From: Moniliophthora roreri
Taxonomy: Eukaryota; Basidiomycota; Agaricomycetes; Agaricales; Marasmiaceae
Direction: 5' to 3'
Assembly (NCBI GenBank): GCA_001466705.2
Contig: LATX02000221.1
Coordinates: 62,001-126,000, forward strand
Length of the DNA: 64,000 bases
In this document: positions 12,495 through 27,698 of the stretch, piece after piece
How the letters are laid out: each line of letters starts with the position of its first letter
Position numbering within the stretch: the stretch's first letter is position 1
Notes under the pieces: model-generated
Database searches by the model: none
Told to the model about the DNA's origin: nothing
Seen by the model: only the letters and a program-made list of their open reading frames with translations
Position numbers and translations under genes: made by a program

Positions 12495-13214
12495 CTATTT
12501 GGGGGATTCTCCCTCGTTGAAATCCTCCGTAACATCCGTTGTCCTCATTCTCCATGTCAGAGTTGTATCTGGTCGGGTATACAACCCAGTGTCGGCGTTC
12601 GAATGCAAGTTTAACATGAGACGACAGAGCATTGTCGCTGAGATACTATGAGATTCGGTCAGCACGTCATCATTTCAGTTTATGTAATAGTACATACCAA
12701 CTGACGAATGTTGATAGACCTCCACGCATAAAAGGCTGAAATTATGGTCGTCAGCCTCTCTACAAGGCAGCCGAACTCCAGAGCGCTCACACCACATAGC
12801 TACACGAGAATCGGGATCAAAGAGACATTTCAACAGAAAGAGCACCACCACTCACATAGAACGTTAAAATATTGGTGAGATTCGCTAAAACCATCACACT
12901 GTTTGCAAGTGTCAGCGATTAACGCCAAAAAAAAAAAATAGAAAGGACGACCCACGCAAAATAAACTGCCCCGTCTCGGAAAAGGAGCGAGAAGAGATTC
13001 AAGCGGCGAAGTTGGATGTTACCCTCGCGCCAGAATTGATAGGTCCGAGCAGCAGTAAGTACAAAGATGATTGTGTCGTATACAAACAGTGCCAGCCAAA
13101 TCCCAACGATGCCTGTTGAAATAGGGACTCTGAAAATGGGATTATCGAAGGAAGTCCCTTGACCTACGGAGTGAACTATCAGGTGGTTAGCAGGAAGGGT
13201 ACAGTAATGACTAG
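12495..13214 (-). pseudogene. DUF6533-type gene, partial copy 2 (3' part)
   Basis: This is a second C-terminal half. The segment from 12331 equals 11247 onward (offset 1084) up to about 12700 and then differs from copies 1 and 3 by scattered substitutions, as expected for another allele or a slightly older paralog. It contains the normal form of the exon that is scrambled in copy 1, then the exons for NLANILTFY, PFMRGGLSMF and the C-terminal tail, with the stop at 12495-12497. It ends at the N at 13215. It has no start and no N-terminal exons. Confidence 0.75.
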
Positions 13215-13215
13215 N

Positions 13216-14712
13216 TGCAAGTTTAACATGAGACGACAGAGCATTGTCGCTGAGATACTATGAGATTCGGTCAGCACGTCATCATTTCAGTTTATGTAAT
13301 AGTACATACCAACCGACAAACATTGATAGACCTCCACGCATAAAAGGCTGAAATTATGGTTGTCAGCCTCTCTACAGGGCAGCTGAATTCCAGAGCACTC
13401 ACACCACATAGCTACACGAGAATCGGGATCAAAGAGACATTTCAACAAAGAGAGCACCCCCACTCACATAGAACGTTAAAATATTGGCGAGATTTGCTAA
13501 AACCATCACACTGTTTGCAATTGTCAGCGATTAACGCCAAAAAAAGAAAATAGAAAGGACGACCCACGTAAAATAAATTGCCCCGTCGCGGAAAAGGAGC
13601 GAGAAGAGATTCAAGCGACGAAGTTGGATGTTACCCTCGCGCCAGAATTGATAGGTCCGAGCAGCAGTGAGTACAAAGATGACTGTGTCGTATACAAACA
13701 GTACCAGCCAAATCCCAACGATGCCTGTTAAAGTAGGGACTCTGAAAATGGGATTATCGAAGGAAGTCCCTTGACCTACGGAGTGAACTATTAGATGGTT
13801 AGCAGGAAAGGGTACGGTAATGACTAGCACTCACGTCTGATAAGACATCCCGATATCACATACCCTTGGTACCGGATAAGGTACTTTGACTTGTCCAAAG
13901 AGCGTATACTGTTCCAACCGGGGTCAACCAGACACAAGGCACCCTCGACTTTCTGTGCACGTACACCAGCTAATCCGAGGACAAGAACGACCGCAGCGCC
14001 AAAAAACCATAAGATTCGCCGATCTGAACAGTACAGAGCATAGATTCGGAGGGCCATCAACGCTGTGAAGCTGTGTTAGAACCAACGAGGCACTGCTTGG
14101 GTCGAACGGAAACTTACTGCAAATCACGGATTGCGATATGAGGAGCGATATTTGATGGTAGACATTCACGGCCTTGCAGCTACGCAAGGGCATGAGCTCA
14201 GTAAGTCGGGCTGTGGTGTTCAGCTTACTAACCTCTGTGTTACCAAAAGAGTCAGCATTTTGGTTGAAAAACAATATTGGAAGGTATCTACCTCGATGTC
14301 CAAGGGATAAAATGGAAAAATCCCAGCCGGAAGGTTGGACGTCAGGGTGAGATACCTGACAGCAAGGAATATAATACTACTTCGCGATTTTGGTCGCATC
14401 CAAATATAAGTGATCTCGGAGTCCGTCATTGTAAAGCAGTCGTCAGTCACTTCATCCCCAGACCCTCAAGAACTCACCCACCGAGCGTGATAATGTGATC
14501 CCAAAATAAAATGGCTTGTAATAGACATTTAGTCTAGAGGATTAATTATGGACTTTATCACAGACCCGCTGGAACGACCTGCACTAAGGAATGAATATAA
14601 CTGGGAATCAAATATCAGTCGAGTCGCCCTCATAAAATACGCCCCAAGTAATCGGAGCTACTCACTGTTCTCGAGCGTCTTCTTGAGTCAAGTTCACCAA
14701 AACGCTTGTCAT
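13216..14712 (-). CDS. DUF6533-type multi-pass membrane protein, 3' end cut by assembly gap
   Basis: A start codon at 14712-14710 opens MTSVLVNLTQEDARE. Spliced in frame across short introns, it gives KCLLQAILFWDHIITL, then a DSEITYIWMRPKS segment typical of the DUF6533 domain, a region ending HQISLLISQSVIC, then ALMALRIYALYCSDRRILWF, two further hydrophobic segments, and LLFRDGAIYFT joined to VMVLANLANILTFY. Such proteins are common in Agaricomycetes, predicted to cross the membrane about seven times, and have no established function. The last exon (ISATMLCRLMLNLH) runs into the N at 13215; its natural end (tail and stop) is seen only in copies 1 and 2. Exon edges come from GT/AG and frame logic, not from transcripts. 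Frame continuity suggests an intact gene. Confidence 0.8.
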
Positions 14713-15110
14713 ACTGTGTGAGGAAGGGTGGGTGCATTAGAGCGACAGGCTGACAGTGATTCTTAAGATGTGGAGCAACTAGTGTTGGGTGGCGAGCATA
14801 TCAATTTGGCTTTCTGACGTGTCAGCACGCTACCACAGATCTCTTGATTCAATACAACTTCGTGGACATGACCTTGACATGACCTATAAGATATGAGCGT
14901 CCAATCAGCATCAGTTACAAACACCCAAAATATCTCACTCATTGCCAATGGTTGGATGTATAACGATTCTCTAGGCGACGTATCGGGCATTTCTGGAATG
15001 ACAGCACGCGAGTAAGAGAATATGGAGGAACGCAAGTAAAGGATTCGAAAGCCGTTGACGATACGAACTCGGAGCTGGGCTAAGAACGTTCAACGAAACT
15101 GGAGTGTGCC
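14713..15110. other. Intergenic region upstream of the DUF6533 gene
   Basis: Short open frames on both strands show no recognisable product. It presumably holds the promoter of the minus-strand DUF6533 gene and perhaps that of a plus-strand candidate at 15111; no clear regulatory motif was identified. Confidence 0.4.
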
Positions 15111-15957
15111 TTGATCAATACAGGTATCGGAACTGATTCTGTGCTGAAATTAGGCGCACCTCGTTGCACCTCTCCTCTGCCCTCCATCGCACCTCACCTT
15201 TGTCCTCCATCGCACCTCTCTCACATCACCTCAGACCTCTCCAAGTCATCAAGTTCCCCCCTGGACCGTCTGCCCCCTCAATTTCAACCATCAATCACGC
15301 AGCCCTTTATCATCGTACCCGTACCGCTCGTCGTCATTCCCGCCATTCTGGATACCAGTTAGTCGCTGGTCCTCCACCGCCGGCCTCAGCGACTCATGTG
15401 ACTCGTCGCCGGTTCCGTCACGTCAGCTATTGCTTCTACGGCCTTTGTCGTCGTTCCGAATGCCCTCGTCATTGCCCAGAGTAACTGTTGTCGTAGTTGA
15501 CTCTTTTTTATCATCAAAGAGCCTCAGGTGCGTCTCGATATCATGAAAAGATTATCGGTGCTAACATTTGCTTAAATTCTGATAGTTATTACTATGACCC
15601 GTTTCAAGAAAATTTTTTGTCTATAATATAGCCTAACGACTGTCCCAAACCCTTTCAGAAAGAGGGCAGACTCTAATCTGTGCATTCTCGAGTTATTTGC
15701 ACTCGTGGCCGTCATACATTTACGATGCCATCCGTGATTGGCACATTGCTCGAGGATTCAACCCCACCACACCTGGTTTCGCTCGACATATGGAATGTCC
15801 AAAGCTTGAGGCCATCAGGAAGGAGTCAACGGAGGTAGAACAGTTTGAGTTCGTCGACGCAGAAGCTGGAGGTGCACTGAATCCTTTTTATCTGCATTTG
15901 CCAGAGCTTGGGAACACTGATGCAGAATGGGAAAATGAATGGCAACTCGTTGAATGA
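15111..15957 (+). CDS. Possible spliced hypothetical gene
   Basis: The 3' part is the better supported: an open frame entering after an AG near 15669 and ending at 15957 encodes SWPSYIYDAIRDWHIARGF, then an acidic C-terminus ending WENEWQLVE. The 5' part (15111-15480) is Pro/Ser/Thr-rich in one frame and His/Arg-rich in another and may be a CT-rich leader instead of protein-coding. No family is recognised. It would be the only plus-strand gene between 11 and 35 kb. It could also be a pseudogene fragment. Confidence 0.25.
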
Positions 15958-16202
15958 GTAGAAATGAATGAGTTTATTTACTGCGAGATAATGGTATACA
16001 TGCAATACAGTATTCTGATCCATTCCAATGTCCAAAAACGAGTGGTGAAGCACTATCTGTATATGTAATGTAACAGTACGTGAATCCATTGTCCGTGTGC
16101 GCAACGAAAGCTGTGGTCCATCATGAAAGTTCGTAAGAATAAAGATATGGAGGGCGGTTACATGGGAATGGAAGTGGACACAGTTCACAGCGAAAAACCA
16201 GT

Positions 16203-19245
<3,043 letters not shown>

Positions 19246-20489
19246 TTATAAAGCCTTTTCTAGTCTGTCTATATGGCCTGGATGCGTTCTACAACAACCT
19301 CCGACCAGAATTCTATCCCAGACACCAGATACTTGGGCGGTGCGGACCACGTCACTCAAGTCTTTTGCCCAGGAACTCATCCTCTCCCCTCTGACATGGT
19401 CATCCGCATCATCAACCCATTTATCGGCGACCGTGTCGTAGACATCTCCGGCATTTGGATAGACTATGAGCCACAATGGATTTGTCAACGCCCCCTCATC
19501 TCGCAGCCGACAAACCTCCCGTTCAAAGTTGTTCACGAGTCCTGGTACAGAGTCAAGGGGCGTACAGTTGAGGCCAATTCCTCTCGGTAGAGGGTAATCT
19601 CCAGTCAATTCTGCACGGACGAGGTCTCTGACAGACAACCTTTCCTCACCGTTACCACTCCTGAGATCCATTTCCGGTACCTTCCCGCCAGGAAATATCG
19701 AGCTGATCCACCAAGGTTTTGCGAGATCTTCTCTCCCTTTGAAAGCTTTCCCTACCGCGCGTCTTATCGCCTTCACTTCTCTCACCAAGGGAATCGTCTC
19801 AAACGCAAAACAATCAACTTTTTTCCACACCTTGCGACCAACATCGTCTTCCAAGAACATCTCCAATCTTCCCCTATGGAAGTCGGTCAAGGCCTCAATA
19901 GATCTATCTTCGAGTTCTCGTTCACCCTCCCTGAATGCATTTCGACGGGAGGCACTGCCCGGGACATTGTCTATTGGCCCATACGGCGGTGGGTAGACCG
20001 CTTCCCACTCCTGCGGCGGATCCAAACCCGCACCAAACGGACCCATTACGAATGCAATACCGATATCTTGTTCTCCGACTTGGTCTTGCTGTTCAGTGAT
20101 AAACATCTCTCTCGCTTGACACGCTAGCTCAACTGATTTTCTCATGATCTCCTTCGCCGTGTCCCGGTTATGAATACCCGCTCGTTCAAACTCCATATAT
20201 GAGGATTGATACCTTTGTACCGCAGTTTCAATCTTACTTTGACTGATGTATGTATTCATAACTTACGTTGCTGTTGACAACATGCGTGTCCCCGCTCGTA
20301 GAAACGCCAAATGAGCTTGAACGATCACGTCAGGGCTGTCGACTACAGCTTTGGTGGACCATAAGGGGCGATGCGAGACGTTGAGGTGGAAGATTTGTTC
20401 CAACGTTGTTCCCTGTATCAATTGAATCCCAAGACGATCAGAGATGGATATACACTCACGAATCCTCCATCTAAGAGTGTGATGCTCAT
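19246..20489 (-). CDS. Homocysteine S-methyltransferase
   Basis: Transfers a methyl group to homocysteine to make methionine, with S-methylmethionine or S-adenosylmethionine as donor in known relatives; cytosolic. The start at 20489-20487 gives MSITLLDGGF, spliced to GTTLEQIFHLNVSHRPLWST, then AHLAFLRAGTRMLSTAT, then YQSSYMEFERAGI; two introns end in frame (about 20412-20459 and 20220-20266). DGGFGTTLE is the family's N-terminal substrate loop. FETIPLVREVKAI is the central motif. GIGLNCTPL and the C-terminal GGCCRTHPGHI supply the three zinc-binding cysteines, so the catalytic site looks complete. About 400 residues; relatives of this size with insertions are known in fungi. No signal peptide. 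Confidence 0.93.
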
Positions 20490-20643
20490 CGTAGTAAAGA
20501 GTCGAAAGATCTGAATGGAGCCTGAGAAAGTCCGGGGAATTGGGATTACCATATCCAGCATCCGCCCAGAAACCTGTCTTTGAAGGTTTTTAACGCTTTG
20601 CAGCCTGATGTATTAATACTGTACAGGTTATATGCATTCCAAT

Positions 20644-22460
20644 CTAATCCTTGTATGCGTTCGAAGGCACCATGCGAATGTCATCCTCATAATCCATATC
20701 ACCTCCTGCTGTTCTCCTCTTTGCGCCTTCTTGCCTGTACTGCTTCGGCAAAAACGCCAGTCCAGCAGCATATAATATCGGGAGAAGCTTCACGTACAAT
20801 ATTAAATCAGCCTGGGAAAAATTTAAGCTGAGGACCGAAGAACTTACCACTGCCCAAGTGATCCAAACAGCATTTGCTCCTGGGATATCCTCTCTTCCCG
20901 TCGCCTTGGGCCACTCGTCGGCGTATCCTGTCCGGACTTGGTAAAGCGCTAACGCAATGATAAGCAGCCCAAGAACGGCATGTATGTAATTTTGAGGTGG
21001 TCTCCCGGGTTTTGAGGGTTTAATGAAATGAATGAAGGCACCAAGTGCACATTGGACGAGATAGAGGATGAAAAGGGCTATTCCCCATTTCTACGTGTGA
21101 ATAGAGATGTGAGCATGCGGCACCTGAGCCGAAGAATACATACTTTGTGTCCGTCGTCCAAGTGCTTTACGCCTGCTTTTACGACTGCTTGAATTCCCAT
21201 AGCAATACCGACGACGATAGGGGGACCAGCTGTGCCCATGCACGTTGGATTCATTTGTGGAAGTTCCTGATAGGAGAAAAATAAACGTACCCAACGCAAA
21301 CTGAATGATCCAATGCCCCTTGAACCATACATCTGTAAATGTCCTAAGATACCTGGCGAGTAAGGCCCCGACTGGCAAGAGTAATAGGAATCCGACGACG
21401 CAGAATATTGCGTGTGCAACGATTAATTTCTGATATGGCAGTAGCGGCTGCTCGTGTTGGCTAGAGCCCGAGTTGGAGTTTCCACCGTTGGATCCAGAAC
21501 CGGTCGAAGGGGATGTTGATGAAAGATCTTTAGCGAGGTTCAGCTGCGCAGATCCCATACTTCTGTGCTGTTGAATAGTCGCATCAATGTTACTGCTGCC
21601 CGGATTAGCGTCACCCCACGCCCAGATAATGCTCTGGGATGCCTTGCCGTCGGACTATAGTGAGCACGTCGAGAGGGCAGTGTTTGGTGTCGTAATTGTA
21701 AGGGACAGCCATAGCAAGAGACGGATGTGGTTAGTGAGCTGACAAAAAAATACATATGACGCCAAGCACGTACGGGGATCGTGAAGGAAAATTTGATATT
21801 TCCATTAGCCACCTAAATATGCGCAGTCTTTATCTAAACGCGACCCTTTGAACTGTGAGAATTAGGCACGCACCGAGCTCGACCCTTGCACCAAGCTGGC
21901 TACACGATCAGGTTCCTGAACAACCTTGGGCTCGGTATACCCGTCGGCTTCACGTTGTGATAATGTGACTGTACCGTCCGCATTGGACCATAGTACCACC
22001 ATGGGAGAGCCAATCATTGATCGACCGAATCCGCTGCATAGTGAGTGTGAGGATGGGCAAGAAGGAGAGTGGAAGCTGCGAACATTGCCATCCATCCAGG
22101 TGTTGCAGATCCATCTTTTGGTGTTAGTTCATCTATAAAATATTGAATCAGGCGCCAGTTGCCCAGAAGGGTGGACTGACATTGAACAGTGGAGCCACTG
22201 ACGGTGGCATTTACACATAGCTTCTGGAAATTGGTGAGCTCGAAAAACGTGTCTGAAGACAAGGCGAAACGCACAAAGGAGCAGTAAGAATCTCCTGTCA
22301 CAGCCCTATTTTGCCGTGATACCAGGCCGAGTCTGTTCTGTGATTCCACATTAGATAGAAGATACTTTGAGAAAACAGTCAAAACACTCACATAATGCAC
22401 CCCCGCAGCACCAGACCCTAATGAGAAAATGCTCAGAGCGAGGACCAACACCGATGTCAT
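20644..22460 (-). CDS. DOMON-cytochrome b561 protein A
   Basis: The start at 22460 gives a signal peptide (MTSVLVLALSIFSLGSGAAG). The DOMON (cellobiose dehydrogenase cytochrome-like) domain follows over several exons: SYCSFVRFALS, GWMA, then IGSPMVVLWSNADGTVTLSQ and SFTIPV. After a Ser/Gly linker come the membrane helices of cytochrome b561 with four histidines placed as expected for haem: IVAHAIFC, FKGHWIIQF, FIHFIK and YIHAVLG-type motifs. The last exon encodes LPILYAAGLAFLPKQYRQEG and ends AYKD at 20644. Known relatives move electrons across a membrane; partner and substrate here are unknown. It is a tandem paralog of the next upstream gene, same strand, with about 360 bp between them. All parts look intact. 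Confidence 0.88.
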
Positions 22461-22818
22461 GGAGGGAAGAGCAAAGAAAAGTCACTCATGTCGCCGGTAT
22501 TATAACTGGTGGCGGTCTCGGAAACCCGTTTTTGGTGGAGATCGTTCGATAAAGCAGCATCTGGCAACACCCGGATGAACTGAAGCGAACTGTCGCAAGC
22601 AAAACACTACCGAATTAGGGAATGGTAGCAGGTACCCGAACATATCCTCCGAACTACCGAACTATCGCACTGACAGGATTAATTGGCTTGGCCTCGTTGA
22701 CATGCTGGTCAACGAATCAATATCTTGATAATACAGCGATTATAAGTAGGATACAGTGCGTAACCTTGCAAGGACGATTGAAACCGGAATCAAGAAGTCT
22801 AAAGTGTGATCATATTTG

Positions 22819-24487
22819 TCAATGTCCATCGCCTCCGATCTTCCCGCCCGCTCTAGATTCTTTTTCCTGTCTCAATTGTTTAGGAAGGAAAGCGAGCCCC
22901 ACAAAATAGAGAACCGGTAGAAGCTGGGAGCGTGGTTTCAATAATAACACCACCCGGATATTATCTAACACTCACCACAACCCAAATATACCAAATGATG
23001 TTCGCTCCATTCGAAATCGCGCCACGACCGGATACTTTCGGCCACTCTTGCCGATAACCGGTACGAACTTGGTACAGTGCAAGAGCAATGATGGTAAGAC
23101 CCAATACGGCATGTAGGTAATTCTGAGGGGGACGCCCAATGAATTTTGATGGCTTGATGAAGTGAATGATGGCCCCCAAAAAGCACTGGACAAAGTAAAG
23201 AACGAACAGAGCGACGCCCAGTCTCTGTACATAGATGAAATGAGTGAGCGTATACAGGATGAACGACCACTACCGACCATGTGCGTGTCGTCCAGATGGG
23301 TGCCCCCTAGATCAGAAACACCTTGGATGCCAACAGCAACTCCTGAAATGATGACAGTGCCAGCTGGATTGGATGTATCAGTCCGCCGTTACGAAACCTG
23401 ATATCCGCATTATACTGACCAAACACTTGTATAGCCCAATGTGCCTTGAACCAAACCGGTGTAAATGTTCGGAAGTACCGGGCAAGGAGTGCGCCGATTG
23501 GAAGGAAGAGAAGGAAGCCCAGGGTACAAAGAATTGCGTGTGCAACGAACTTTTTTTCAAACGAAGAAAGCGGTCGACTGCCAGACGATCCAGAAGCCAG
23601 GTTGAGAGCAGTGACGCCCATATCATCGTGCTGAACAATTGGTGCGCTGGCTGAGGACGACCCTGGATTGGTCCCACTGAACGCCCAAACCAAGTTTGGA
23701 TTGGTATTTCCATCCGACTATGAATGGACATGAGCGGATCAAACAATGTGGAGGATAAGAGGGCTGACAGGAATGCTGAAAGCAAATCTCATGTTTCCCG
23801 AGGTCTGATGAATACCGGTAAATGGGACAGTTTGATACGCCCAAAGTAGGACTCACGGAGCTGAGGCTATTGTCCAAAGTCGCGACTCTACTGGGATTGG
23901 TGACAACGGTGGGCATAACATGTCCGGAAGCTTGCCGTTGAGAAAGTGTAACAGTTCCATCAGAGTTAGCCCACATTATTACCATAGGGCTACCCGTCAT
24001 CTGGTTACCAAACCCACTAGGGACCACGTCAGACAGCCCATCACCGAATCATAGGCAGACTCACATTGCCATCCATCCCGGCGTCTGCTGTCCTGTGCTT
24101 GACAATACATCTACGTTGCGTTCAATATAGTCATTCGCATCCCATATAATGGAAATAAGACTAACATTGGACTGTTGACCCGTCCAGCGTGGCGTCGATA
24201 CACATGTACTGAGGATGCTTCAATTCATTGAGTCACGAAGGTCCGGAAGTGTACACACCCTCGAGCAACTTGTGGCGGTTACCAGGCTGTTGGTGCTATC
24301 GGTAGAGCTCGTTGTGTTCGACGTAGCCCCATACTGCCGCGCCTGCAATAGGTTCTGCCAGTTCAAGGTGAGTCTAAACTGGTGTCAAGGAACGTGAATG
24401 AATCCTTACGGGACCATGAGCTGCTAGCGCTACGCCGCTTGCAAAAAGAAGTAGTATGATCGAGAACAAGGAGGGATGTAATTTCAT
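22819..24487 (-). CDS. DOMON-cytochrome b561 protein B
   Basis: The start at 24487-24485 gives MKLHPSLFSIILLLFASGVA, a clear signal peptide. The DOMON domain shows GSPMVIMWANSDGTVTLSQR, and the b561 helices carry the four histidines (FVAHAILC, FKAHWAIQV, IIHFIK, YLHAVLG). The exon ending YIWVV splices to LLPVLYFVGLAFLPKQLRQE. The protein then ends early, GGDGH stop at 22819-22821, where protein A has GGDMDYEDD and 12 more residues; shifting the frame restores MDIDKYDH, so a small indel probably shortened the cytosolic tail. The functional core is unaffected. Close similarity to protein A in order and motifs indicates a local duplication; sequence has diverged clearly outside the motifs. Confidence 0.87.
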
Positions 24488-25225
24488 GGTGGGGAAGCTA
24501 AGGGCGGTTGGTCGTTAGGGGGCCTTGACTGGCGGGGCTTTGTAGCCAAATGATTTGCTTGGACGGAATATATACAAAAACATGCTTAAATGCGAAACTG
24601 CGCAGTCTTAGCGATCCATCGTGAAAAATTAGGACATGAATCAATCGCGTACCTTCTCAATTGAAATTGAAATCGGGTTTCATCTCGTCAATCGACCAGT
24701 GCTTCTTCCAAGACTTCCGCAAAAATATCAGATGACAATAGGCCACAATCATCAGGTCACGATTGTCGGAATGATGTAGTGCGGACTGTGCGGTGCGCCA
24801 AAGACGGCTCGACACTGGAAGCTGTTGAGATATATAGCAGCCAGATGATTGGCCGCAGTGACGTGGGGTTAAAAATGTAAACGCAAGACAAGCAGCCAAG
24901 AAATCCACACCTTGCCGTCACTGTATCGGGAAGCATTTGACAGCAGGGTAAAGCGAGGTAAAACGGCAACAAAGCGGGATGACCAATCTGCCTGTTGCAT
25001 GGTAAACATGATGCAAAAGGGTATGCTCTTTGATACCCACCAGCAGTTTGAGGGTGTTGGTTCAAGCGGGCAGAGTTTCGGCGGAAGCAAAAGAGACCGT
25101 GATCGCTGCGATCAAAAGCTATGTCCGTGGTCTCGCCCGACTAATACGCCGAGGCCTTGGGTCTCCAAAAGAAAAAAAGAATACCATTGCTAAGGACGCA
25201 AAGGACGCACTAGGTATACATGATA
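24488..25225. other. Intergenic region
   Basis: It holds the promoter of DOMON-b561 B and the 3' end of the API5-like gene. Several short open frames run on both strands but none has a recognisable product or a conserved pattern. No repeat was noticed. Confidence 0.5.
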
Positions 25226-27455
25226 TCATCGAAAAGTCCCTCTCTTTCTTCTCCGCCCACTCTTATCTCCTTCTGATAGCGTGCTCCCGTCCAATCGGTT
25301 CATAAGTGATCCCTGACCGGAATGATTATGACTTGAAGGAACACTCTCTGATGAGTCCGCTGAGGGAGTATTTTGCAACCTCGCGGCTCCCTTGATACTC
25401 AATTCTCCAATTCCTTGAATAGGTATCCGCTTTGGAACACTGCCAGTGTCTCGTTTTTGGTCATTGACTTTATCCAAGCGACCGTTAGCCGGGGCTGAAG
25501 GAGTTCCTAGCCGACTCAACAGAGACGGCGCGTCATCGCTTTGTCCCGCAAGGCTTCCGGCACTGCCTTTCTTTGCTTTCTTCGCTGCACGGGGTGAGCC
25601 CTCTTGGTTAAAAGAATGTTTTCTGTTTGTTGTGCTTGCGGCACTTGGGGGCCCGGTTGATGATAGACCAGGAGTGATTTGAACGGCGTCCAACTTGGGT
25701 TTCTGTGGCGCAAGTGATGAAGCCGGCCGTTGTGGTAGCGGGTGGGAACCGTTGGTAGCAGGAATTGACAAAGGTGATGGCATGGGGATTGAAGGCACAA
25801 GAAGTAGCTCAGGCTTCTTCGGTACCAATGACTGACAAAAAAAAAAGTTCAAAACGGACGATAAACGTAAAAAGTGGTCCACTGCGAACCCTAACAAGCT
25901 CTTGAAGATCTCGACTTCCTTCGGGATTAGAATACATTGCTGTGTCGAGACTTTGCATGGAGTTCATGACGACTCCAGGTATCTTCCAGCCTGCTTTTGC
26001 CATCTAAGGGATATTCAGCCAAGAGAAGGATGGTGTGAGAAAAGCAACTTACGTCTGAGGCGCACTGTAACAGTGACAGACAGGCACCATGGGTCCGCTC
26101 TTGTGACAAGTCTGAATTTGAAAGCCACTACCACACAGAGTTTAGTTAGCAAGGATCTCAACAAAGCGTCAAGTACTCACTTCGAAACAGAAATGAGCAC
26201 GAACGAGGATGTCTTTGGCCAACTTCTGATCCTGATCTCTTGACTTGGCAGTCACAACTGTCTCGGTCAGAGCTAGTATGATTAGAAGTTGATCTTGTGG
26301 CGCCAATCTTTGCAGGACAGACTTTGCGATTAAAGGTTGGTAAAAGCCAAACAAGTCTTCGAGGTTCCCAAGTTTTCTTTGGAGGAAAAGGATATTCAGC
26401 AACTCAAGGTATGGACGAGTATGGTTCAGTGGTGCAATCTTTTCGGCGACAGAAAGATCCGTGGAACGTGCGTCTCTAGCCTTTGCCAGGATACATTGAC
26501 AGAGGCCGGCAGCCGAAGTAGAACGGGTATTGAGAGACTGCAATTGGAGTAGTATGTCTTGTACGATGATTTGGGTTTCTGTACGACCGGCTTTGGGTAG
26601 CGCCTAAAGGAAAAATCAATGTGTGCGTGCTTATTGATGTGTGATAACAGAACGAACCACCATTAGGCCCGAGATGAGAACGTCCTCTGCTTCAGGTGTG
26701 GCTACCTTTTTCCATTGGTCTTTCTTGACTTCATTGGTGACAAAATCGAGAACAAGGGACCGTAACCGATCTCTCATTGCCTGCTCCTCTTCATCCATAA
26801 CTTGATCTGGCGGTACAATTTGATCGCAGAAAACGCCGAGTGTAACACGAGCATCCATCTGCAAATGTTCTACTAGTGCCTTTCGAACAACATTGACTTC
26901 GTTGGGTTCATCTGGACTAAATCGTGAGATTTGGCCAAACGAGGGTACGCCGTGACGCACCACTTTGAAGCAACTGTACAAGCACGTCCGCGTTGCGTTT
27001 TATCCACTTGTTCTCTGCTCTGGAGAGCAGTGCGAGTGTTCTGTATCCCTCTATCCTAACCTAGCAAGACTTGAATGCGCAGTCCGCAAGTAGCATGCAA
27101 CTAGACGCACTTTCGAATCCTGGTCTTCACATAGGTCATAAATGGCATTGATAGCTTCCTCTTCGAGATCCGGAAAATCCTGAAACAATTCTGCCATGTT
27201 GCCAGCTGCATAAATCTTGACTGAAGAGGACGGTGAGTGGGTCGCCTCGATCAAATGTTGAAGCGTGTTGCGTCGCTGTCCATCTGTTCAGTAAACGTTC
27301 TCGAAGGAAAGAGGGTGTTCGTACTGTAGTCCCAGTCTTGTCCGGACTGCTCTTTGCTCTTCGCATAAGAGCTACAAAGAGCTAGTTCGGCTGTGAATGC
27401 TTTGCACGAAGCTGAGATGCATACCTCGTAGGTCCACCTCATTAATGCCCGCCAT
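25226..27455 (-). CDS. Apoptosis inhibitor 5 (API5)-like nuclear protein
   Basis: The start at 27455-27453 gives MAGINEVDLR, spliced to LMRRAKSSPDKTGTT and on to NTLQHLIEATHSPSSS. The next exon has FQDFPDLEEEAINAIYDLCE with EDQDSKVR, the best-known HEAT-repeat motif of API5 (animal form: FPELADSAINAQLDLCED). Later exons encode helical repeats, a phenylalanine/leucine-rich middle, and a C-terminal basic segment (SPRAAKKAKKG) that fits a nuclear localisation signal. The stop is at 25226. The protein has about 600 residues with six or more short introns. In animals and plants API5 is a helical-repeat scaffold linked to RNA export and cell survival; its role in fungi is poorly known. The leucine-zipper part is less clear here. 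Confidence 0.8.
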
Positions 27456-27698
27456 TGTCTCATACGTACTGCTCGAGGCCAATCGAAAAAAAGGAAGAAC
27501 TTTGGAACTACCGAATCTTCAGAGATTATAGGAAAACGGAAAACAGATGGACACCAGCGTCCAATGTTCGGGCAAGTGACAAAAGGAAATTTTGCTCATT
27601 ATTTACTACTGACGTAAGCAAAAAAGCTCCGAGGAGTCGAACTCATCAAAAGCAGAGAAGTTGGATGAAAGTGCTCAAAACAACTCTGTTGAATCATG

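Noticed and set aside
14763..15035. 90-codon minus-strand frame upstream of the DUF6533 gene
   Set aside because: No domain, no link to the exons of the gene, and a composition not different from neighbouring non-coding DNA.
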